This document shows, one piece after another, positions 6,995 to 11,089 of a stretch of 11,089 bases of DNA. Under the pieces are notes generated by a model that was not told the DNA's origin, ran no database searches, and saw only the letters and a program-made list of their open reading frames with translations. The DNA is from Bacillota bacterium (GTDB lineage: Bacteria; Bacillota; Clostridia; Lachnospirales; Lachnospiraceae). The stretch is taken from NCBI GenBank assembly GCA_023419655.1, contig JAEZXP010000118.1:1-11089 (forward strand). Reading direction: 5' to 3'. Each line of letters begins with the position of its first letter. The first letter of the stretch is position 1. The position numbers and the translations under genes are program-made.

Positions 6995-7336
6995 CTACTC
7001 CCAATCCTTCCATATCTCCGGTTTATAGCCTGCCGTTGCCTGTTTTCCATTACGGACAATCGGAGTTTTTAGAAGGATTGGATTCTCCAATATCTTCTCT
7101 TCTTTATCTTCGTCTGATAAATGATGAAGCAATGCCATTAAATCCTTATCCCTGCAATTATCATCAAGCATATTCTGATATCTGCCCAATGCCTGCTTTA
7201 TACTATTGAATTCTCCTTTGCTCATACCTTTATCGAGCAAATCTATGCTTTGATATTTGATTCGGCGTTCTTTAAAGTACCTCTCCGCCTTTTTTGTATC
7301 AAAGCATTTCTTCTTTCCAAATATCTGTATATTCAT
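6995..7336 (-). CDS. ArsC/Spx-family thioredoxin-fold protein
   Basis: This 113-residue protein matches the arsenate-reductase-like branch of the thioredoxin fold. Strand MNIQIFG leads to a single active-site-position cysteine, C11 (KKKCFDTKKAE), and the helix that follows. The second half carries the conserved ILLKTPIVRNGK (87-98) with the probable cis-proline P92 and R95, then GYKPEIW. C11 has no partner two or three residues on, unlike the CxxC of Spx, so a glutaredoxin- or thiol-dependent reductase is more likely than an Spx regulator. No other arsenic gene is present, so arsenate reduction is unproven. The ATG at 7336 is chosen because GGGGAG lies 4 bases upstream; the alternative TTG at 7348 lies inside that purine run. 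The gene follows the VOC gene by 17 bases and is clearly co-transcribed with it. Confidence 0.82.
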   Translation of the reverse strand: MNIQIFGKKKCFDTKKAERYFKERRIKYQSIDLLDKGMSKGEFNSIKQALGRYQNMLDDNCRDKDLMALLHHLSDEDKEEKILENPILLKTPIVRNGKQATAGYKPEIWKDWE

Positions 7337-7353
7337 GCCTCTCCCCAACTATA

Positions 7354-7815
7354 TTAATTATCATGTTCCAGAAGCTCGATGGTTAGCTTTAACTTGTCCT
7401 TTGAATCCAGGTAGGAATACCGTCCTCCAACCCATTCACCTTTTTGGATTTCCTTCATGCCGTTTCGCTCGAATTTTTCAACAATCGTTTTCATGCCATT
7501 AATATTAAATGCAATATGGTGTACTCCTTCTCCATAGGTGTCAAGGTCATGCCTCCAGGTGCTGGGCTCATCATCCGGTTCAAGAAGCTCGATATCCAGA
7601 TTCGGTCCCACATGAAAGAAAGCCTGCTTTGTACGGGCCGGTGTAGGCTCTCCATGATACACGGTCTTCGCTATATCCGGAGTACCGGTCATATAGATGT
7701 CAGGTTTTTCGACTCCAAAGAGGTCTGCATATTCCTGCGCTGTTTTCTCAATATCATGACATAAAATACCTATCTGTGTTACTATATTGGTTCCCATTAT
7801 ATTCTTTTCCATCAT
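7354..7815 (-). CDS. VOC-superfamily protein, methylmalonyl-CoA-epimerase/glyoxalase-like
   Basis: This 153-residue protein has two beta-alpha-beta-beta-beta modules of the vicinal-oxygen-chelate fold. Module one begins VTQIGILCHDIEKTAQEYADL, with Q14 where epimerases have the first metal His. It ends at DIELLEP, with E76. Module two holds GVHHIAFNI (H99/H100) and LTIELLE (E147). The order 'HHIAF ... ELLE' resembles methylmalonyl-CoA epimerase, but the substrate is not fixed and an unassigned isomerase or lyase is equally possible. The ATG at 7815 is preferred: GAAAGGAAG lies just upstream. A GTG at 7848 would add 11 residues but falls at the predicted transcription start. It is the promoter-proximal gene of the cluster that runs through the ArsC-like, kinase and PdxA genes. 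Confidence 0.82.
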   Translation of the reverse strand: MMEKNIMGTNIVTQIGILCHDIEKTAQEYADLFGVEKPDIYMTGTPDIAKTVYHGEPTPARTKQAFFHVGPNLDIELLEPDDEPSTWRHDLDTYGEGVHHIAFNINGMKTIVEKFERNGMKEIQKGEWVGGRYSYLDSKDKLKLTIELLEHDN

Positions 7816-7853
7816 AATCTTCCTTTCATTCTTGCATTTAATATACACTTATA

Positions 7854-7862
7854 ATTTTATCA
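7854..7862 (-). promoter_or_regulatory. Extended -10 promoter for the VOC-to-Nudix cluster
   Basis: On the - strand the sequence TGATAAAAT has a TG one base before TAAAAT, the extended -10 form. The -35 position 17 bases upstream (TGGTGT) is poor. Transcription would begin near 7847, leaving a leader of about 32 bases before the ATG at 7815. This also argues against the GTG at 7848 as the start. Confidence 0.45.
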
Positions 7863-7955
7863 TAACCCGGTCAGGAACACCAGCATTTACCTTACGTAAT
7901 AATTTTGTTGTTTTATGGCTTATCTTTCTGTAACTTAATCACATTTAATAATGAA

Positions 7956-7981
7956 ACAATAATAGTCTTTAGCATATTATA
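7956..7981 (+). promoter_or_regulatory. Possible sporulation-sigma (SigK/SigE-like) promoter for the Cys/Gly-rich protein
   Basis: CATATTATA (7973-7981) fits the SigK -10 pattern CATAnnnTA, and an AC (7956-7957) sits 15 bases before it. A sigma-A reading (TATTAT at 7975-7980) lacks a recognisable -35. The predicted start would leave a short leader with GGAGG at about 7999-8003 before the ATG at 8014. The SigK -35 element is only two to four bases long, so chance matches are common. Confidence 0.35.
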
Positions 7982-8013
7982 CAGTATAACAAGTTTGAAG
8001 GAGGCTTCAAAAT

Positions 8014-8262
8014 ATGAGCGATTTAGCAACTGCATCATTCGGCAGCGATTGCTGTGGCGGTGGTAATAGGTGTGATTCTGGTAATAATTCCATTATATGG
8101 ATACTCTTACTGCTCTGCTTCTGCGGAGGCGACAATGGACTATTGGGCGGTGGAAACAATTCATGTGGATGCGGCAATTCTTGTGGCGGCGGTAATTCCT
8201 GCGGAGGAATGGATGGTATTCTTCCCCTGATATTAATTCTTTGCGTATGCGGATGTTTCTAA
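8014..8262 (+). CDS. Cys/Gly-rich small protein, resembles 'chorion class high-cysteine HCB protein 13' of Clostridia
   Basis: This 82-residue protein contains 12 cysteines and 20 glycines. Two short hydrophobic stretches (SIIWILLLLCFCGG at about 26-39 and ILPLILILCVCGCF at the C-terminus) flank Gly/Cys/Asn repeats built on NSCGG and NSCGCG. The N-terminus MSDLATASFG, the IIWILLLL segment and the overall layout match small proteins in Clostridia usually annotated by the misleading insect-derived name; their role is unknown. The hydrophobic and Cys-rich blocks suggest membrane or coat association and cross-linking, which would fit a spore-coat role. GAAGGAGG lies 10 bases before the ATG. It stands alone, between a possible sporulation promoter and a strong terminator. 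Confidence 0.75.
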   Translation: MSDLATASFGSDCCGGGNRCDSGNNSIIWILLLLCFCGGDNGLLGGGNNSCGCGNSCGGGNSCGGMDGILPLILILCVCGCF

Positions 8263-8341
8263 AACCATGATACAGCTATAACCGTCATATCATTACACTC
8301 CTAATATTGCAACATGAATAAGCAGATTAGAACTCAAATGC

Positions 8342-8375
8342 AAAACAGGGCTGTTGCAATAAACAGCCCTGTTTT
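8342..8375. terminator. Bidirectional terminator, perfect 14-bp stem
   Basis: AAAACAGGGCTGTT (8342-8355) pairs perfectly with AACAGCCCTGTTTT (8362-8375) around a 6-base loop. The stem itself ends in A4/T4, so each strand has T's at the 3' side. It lies between the convergent Cys/Gly-rich gene (+) and the xylosidase gene (-). Confidence 0.88.
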
Positions 8376-8402
8376 CTATGGTTGCAATCTATTTTTATAA
8401 TT

Positions 8403-9983
8403 TTACCGTTCCTCGTATTCAAAGAAATCAAAATCGGCTATCCTTCTTTGGCCTGAAAGGTCCTGACAGCATATTCCTACAAATGCACCGGTAAAACGGT
8501 TCGGTACCGTATATTCATCGGAAAGAACGCTTGCATCAAAGGAAGTGCCGACTTTAATCCAATCCCTGCCATCCTTGGAATAGGAGAACTGCAGCATATG
8601 GTAATCCACTTCTACCCTTAGATATACTTTCTCCCATCCTTCTAAGGATATTTTTTCTTTTAGGGGCTCGTCAAATATCCCCGCATCCTTTTTTACAATA
8701 TCAAGTATCTTTCCCTTCTCCTCATGCCATGTAACATTCAGATAATAGAAGTTATTTGTATCATAATATGCTGAAAGTCCTGCCATCTGCTGAAAGGTAT
8801 CCGGTTCAAACTCCACAACCGTTGTAGCCGTGTAGCAGAATGCCTGTTGCCGCCTTGCGATAAAGCTTTGATGAAATCTGGAGCCCAGAGAGCCGCTTCC
8901 CCGAAGCCTTAGATATCCCGGTCTTTCTGTCAGGGAATAGAATTCATCACCAAGAGGCATACGAAGCGTTTGAAAATTAATATTCAACTCTGTACTGTCA
9001 AAGTCATCTTTTATCGGCTCCTCTTCCCATTTCACTTCTTCCAAATCCGGAGCCGGAACATTTACCAAAGGATGATTTCCGCTGCCCTCCAGGTAAAGCC
9101 AGTCATCATCCTGCCATACCATCTTCTGTATAGCGGTTTCTCTTCCTAAAATACAACGTCCCCGATTCGGAAGCGGCCGTCCGCAAAGATGAGCCATATA
9201 CCACTGGCCGTCCTGCGTCTCAACCAAGCTTCCGTGACCGGCCCTTTGAAGCTCCAGTTCCGCGCCGTCCCAGGAAGTAAGTATGGGATTTGCGGGATGC
9301 AGCTCATATGGTCCCTCAAGATTTCTGGACCTGGCAAGGGTTACGGCATGCTTGAAGGTCGTTCCTCCCTCGGCCGTCATAAGATAGTAATAGCCGTTCC
9401 TTTTATATAGATGCGGTGCTTCCACAAGGCCAAGCTCCGTACCTTTAAATATATTCGTAATAGGCCCTGCCATCCGCTTCTCCTTCGGTGAATATTCCTG
9501 GAGAACAATGCCGGCAAATTTATTCTTGCCTATTCTGTGGTCCCACAGCTGATTTACCAGCCATTTTCGGCCGTCATCATCATGAAACAAAGACGGGTCA
9601 AAGCCGCTGCTGTTCAGATAGATTGGCTCAGACCACTCACCGGTAATATCCGCGGCTGTTACCAGATAATTATCAAGGTCTCTGGGTCCGGCATATGTCC
9701 ACAGCCTCAGGTTCGTATAAATCAAATAGAATATACCGTTATCATAAGAAAGGCATGGGGCCCAGACACCCTCCGATGAATTTGCTCCCTTCATATCCAG
9801 CTGTGATACCCTGTTAAGAGGTCTGGCAATCAGCTTCCAATTTATCAGGTCTCTTGAATGGTATATCTGTACCCCGGGGAACCATTCAAAGGTAGAGGTG
9901 GCAATATAATAATCATCTCCTACCCGCAGAATTGAAGGGTCCGGATTAAAGCCTTTTAATATGGGATTTGTAATCGTCTTCAA
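8403..9983 (-). CDS. GH43 beta-xylosidase (beta-1,4-xylosidase type)
   Basis: This 526-residue glycoside hydrolase removes xylose from xylo-oligosaccharides. The five-bladed beta-propeller occupies about residues 1-310. The catalytic triad is in place: D15 in FNPDPS (base), D129 in GFDPSLFHD (pKa modulator) and E188 in GLVEAPHLY (acid). These positions match the Selenomonas ruminantium xylosidase pattern (14/127/186) closely. A second beta-sandwich fills about residues 325-526 (DDFDS onward, with the SRFHQSF and GAFVGICCQDLSG segments), the C-terminal domain usual in this subfamily. There is no signal peptide, so it acts in the cytoplasm on imported oligosaccharides. The start is TTG, supported by AAGGAGG (9991-9997) with 7 bases between. 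It is a single-gene unit here, without an adjacent transporter. Some family members also have alpha-arabinofuranosidase activity. Confidence 0.93.
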   Translation of the reverse strand: MKTITNPILKGFNPDPSILRVGDDYYIATSTFEWFPGVQIYHSRDLINWKLIARPLNRVSQLDMKGANSSEGVWAPCLSYDNGIFYLIYTNLRLWTYAGPRDLDNYLVTAADITGEWSEPIYLNSSGFDPSLFHDDDGRKWLVNQLWDHRIGKNKFAGIVLQEYSPKEKRMAGPITNIFKGTELGLVEAPHLYKRNGYYYLMTAEGGTTFKHAVTLARSRNLEGPYELHPANPILTSWDGAELELQRAGHGSLVETQDGQWYMAHLCGRPLPNRGRCILGRETAIQKMVWQDDDWLYLEGSGNHPLVNVPAPDLEEVKWEEEPIKDDFDSTELNINFQTLRMPLGDEFYSLTERPGYLRLRGSGSLGSRFHQSFIARRQQAFCYTATTVVEFEPDTFQQMAGLSAYYDTNNFYYLNVTWHEEKGKILDIVKKDAGIFDEPLKEKISLEGWEKVYLRVEVDYHMLQFSYSKDGRDWIKVGTSFDASVLSDEYTVPNRFTGAFVGICCQDLSGQRRIADFDFFEYEER

Positions 9984-10028
9984 TATAAGTCCTCCTTGTT
10001 ATGTGATTAATAATTCTGACATCCATAC

Positions 10029-10047
10029 CATATCATACCACGATATG
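10029..10047. promoter_or_regulatory. Candidate operator palindrome upstream of the xylosidase gene
   Basis: CATATC (10029-10034) and GATATG (10042-10047) form a 6-bp inverted repeat with a 7-base spacer. The motif CATACCA also appears twice, at 10024 and 10035. The site lies about 50 bases upstream of the xylosidase start, where a repressor or activator would act. No clear -35/-10 pair was found for this gene, so the site is only a candidate. Confidence 0.3.
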
Positions 10048-10123
10048 ACATTACAACCCTAATATAACAAGTTTCAGTTACATCTTCCAGTATTTTAATA
10101 ATGAATATGAATGGATAGTGGGC

Positions 10124-10129
10124 TATAAT
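10124..10129 (+). promoter_or_regulatory. Candidate -10 box for the Big_2 protein gene
   Basis: TATAAT (10124-10129) is a perfect -10 hexamer. The bases 17-18 upstream give no good -35, and there is no extended TG. If used, it would give a leader of about 87 bases before the ATG at 10223. A second candidate, TATTAT at 10166-10171, is no better supported. Confidence 0.35.
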
Positions 10130-10222
10130 GAATAAGGAATTTCAGTAATAATAAGTGATTATATGTATTATGCTGAATGTTTTTGTAACCTGTTAACCGA
10201 TATGTCTATGGAGGTATTTCAA

Positions 10223-11089
10223 ATGAAAAAGAGGCTTAGGTACATAACCTACATACTCGCAAGTATTGCGATTTTATCCGCAATACTCATTACAACAGAT
10301 AAGATTACAGCGGAAGCTGCTAATAAAGTATATCTTAACGAATCCAATTTGACATTGGAACTGGGTCACTATAGAACCCTTAAAGTTCATGGAACAAAAG
10401 AAAAGGTAACTTACAAGTCCGCCAATACCCGTGCCGCTACTGTTTCAAGCAATGGCAAGGTTACCGCAATGGGATGGGGAAGCACAACCATCTATGCTTA
10501 TGTCGGCAATAAGACTTTAAGCACAAAAGTTACGATTGTTCAGATGAATAAAAAAAGCGTGGCTTTAACACCGGGCAATACTTCTCAATTAACTCTTTGG
10601 GGTTCAAACAACAGTACCACCTGGAAGTCCAGCAATAAAAATGTAGCTACCGTATCCGATAACGGCTTAGTAACCGCTGTTGCCAACGGAACTGCCACGA
10701 TTACTGCCACCTTTAACGGAAAAAATATAACCAGCCAGGTAACCGTTGTAGGCATCAGCCACGATTCCGTTGTATTGGAATATGGCGGCAGATTCAGCAC
10801 CACCCGTGAAAACTTCGGAAATGTTAAAAAGCTTACTATTACAGGAACAAAGGATAAGGTAACCTGGTCCTCCAGTAATACAAAAGTGGCTGCCGTTGAC
10901 AGCAATGGTAAGGTAACTGCCAAGGGACCGGGTAATGCAATTATAACCGCTGCAATTAACGGAACCAAGATTACCACCAATGTTAAGGTTCTGCAGATTA
11001 AAGACAGTCAGATTGAATTAAGCAAGGGCGACAACTTTACTTTGGATATACTCGGAACCAATAGCACCATCAGCTGGAGCTCTACAAGA
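10223..11089 (+). CDS. Secreted or cell-surface protein with tandem Big_2 (Ig-like) repeats, 5' part
   Basis: The frame is open from the ATG to the last base of the window: 289 residues, 3' end missing. GGAGG (10210-10214) lies 8 bases before the start. Residues 1 to about 33 are a signal peptide (MKKRLRYITYILASIAILSA, cut near AEA-A). Three complete Big_2 domains follow at about 36-106, 107-175 and 176-258, and a fourth begins at 259. Each has the signature 'TWKSSNKNVATVSDNGLVTA' or a variant: a Trp or Tyr, then S-S/A-N, then an A-x-V strand, then NGKVTA. Such repeats space a catalytic or adhesion domain away from the cell wall. What lies beyond the window decides its role: a C-terminal enzyme, SLH or choline-binding module, or an adhesin. 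It is divergent from the xylosidase gene, 239 bases away. Confidence 0.88.
   Translation, partial: MKKRLRYITYILASIAILSAILITTDKITAEAANKVYLNESNLTLELGHYRTLKVHGTKEKVTYKSANTRAATVSSNGKVTAMGWGSTTIYAYVGNKTLSTKVTIVQMNKKSVALTPGNTSQLTLWGSNNSTTWKSSNKNVATVSDNGLVTAVANGTATITATFNGKNITSQVTVVGISHDSVVLEYGGRFSTTRENFGNVKKLTITGTKDKVTWSSSNTKVAAVDSNGKVTAKGPGNAIITAAINGTKITTNVKVLQIKDSQIELSKGDNFTLDILGTNSTISWSSTR

Noticed and set aside
8149..8209. Short direct repeats in the Cys/Gly-rich gene, considered as a CRISPR-like or satellite array
   Set aside because: They are codon-level repeats of Asn-Ser-Cys-Gly with no unique spacers, and are explained by the protein sequence.
10585..10980. 131-codon open frame on the minus strand
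   Set aside because: It is the antisense shadow of the Big_2 repeats. Its Val/Leu/Pro-rich translation has no domain and no ribosome binding site.

Overview
The window looks like chromosome from an anaerobic, plant-polysaccharide-using Firmicute, most likely Lachnospiraceae or a related Clostridial group. The evidence is strong GGAGG-type ribosome binding sites, a low G+C content, use of GTG and TTG starts, a cytoplasmic GH43 xylosidase, a Big_2 surface protein, and a small Cys/Gly-rich protein of a kind I recall mainly from Clostridia. No rRNA, tRNA, CRISPR array, insertion sequence or phage gene was seen. The genus is not resolved.

Layout, left to right. (1) Positions 1-1840 are clearly more A+T-rich than the rest. 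They hold the 3' end of a flavodoxin/FMN-reductase-like gene, a SAM-dependent methyltransferase with its own good sigma-A promoter, and a 473-bp gene-free stretch with several inverted repeats. (2) 1841-3334 (+) encodes an exported esterase: signal peptide, beta-rich N-terminal domain, alpha/beta hydrolase with a Ser/Asp/His triad, and a C-terminal membrane anchor. It ends at a strong bidirectional terminator. (3) 3435-7815 is a six-gene minus-strand cluster, read from right to left: VOC-fold protein, ArsC/Spx-like thioredoxin-fold protein, decayed sugar-binding protein, DUF1537 four-carbon acid-sugar kinase, PdxA-family dehydrogenase, Nudix hydrolase. (4) 8014-8262 (+) is the Cys/Gly-rich small protein, preceded by a possible sporulation-type promoter. 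It is separated from the next gene by a perfect 14-bp hairpin terminator. (5) 8403-9983 (-) is a GH43 beta-xylosidase. Divergent from it, a secreted Big_2-repeat protein starts at 10223 and runs off the right edge.

How the genes work together. The kinase and PdxA pair matches the characterised route for threonate or erythronate: phosphorylation at C4, then oxidation and decarboxylation to dihydroxyacetone phosphate. The binding protein immediately upstream of the kinase would logically have served uptake or sensing of the same substrate. It lacks its N-terminal part and has two frameshifts, each repaired by adding one A to an A-tract. The esterase, the xylosidase and the Big_2 protein suggest growth on decorated plant polymers: the esterase could act at the cell surface, and the xylosidase inside the cell on imported xylo-oligosaccharides.

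I see no convincing new defence or mobile system. The observations most worth a second look are the decayed binding protein inside an otherwise intact catabolic cluster, the Cys/Gly-rich protein and its promoter, the esterase's unidentified N-terminal domain, and the competing hairpins upstream of the esterase.
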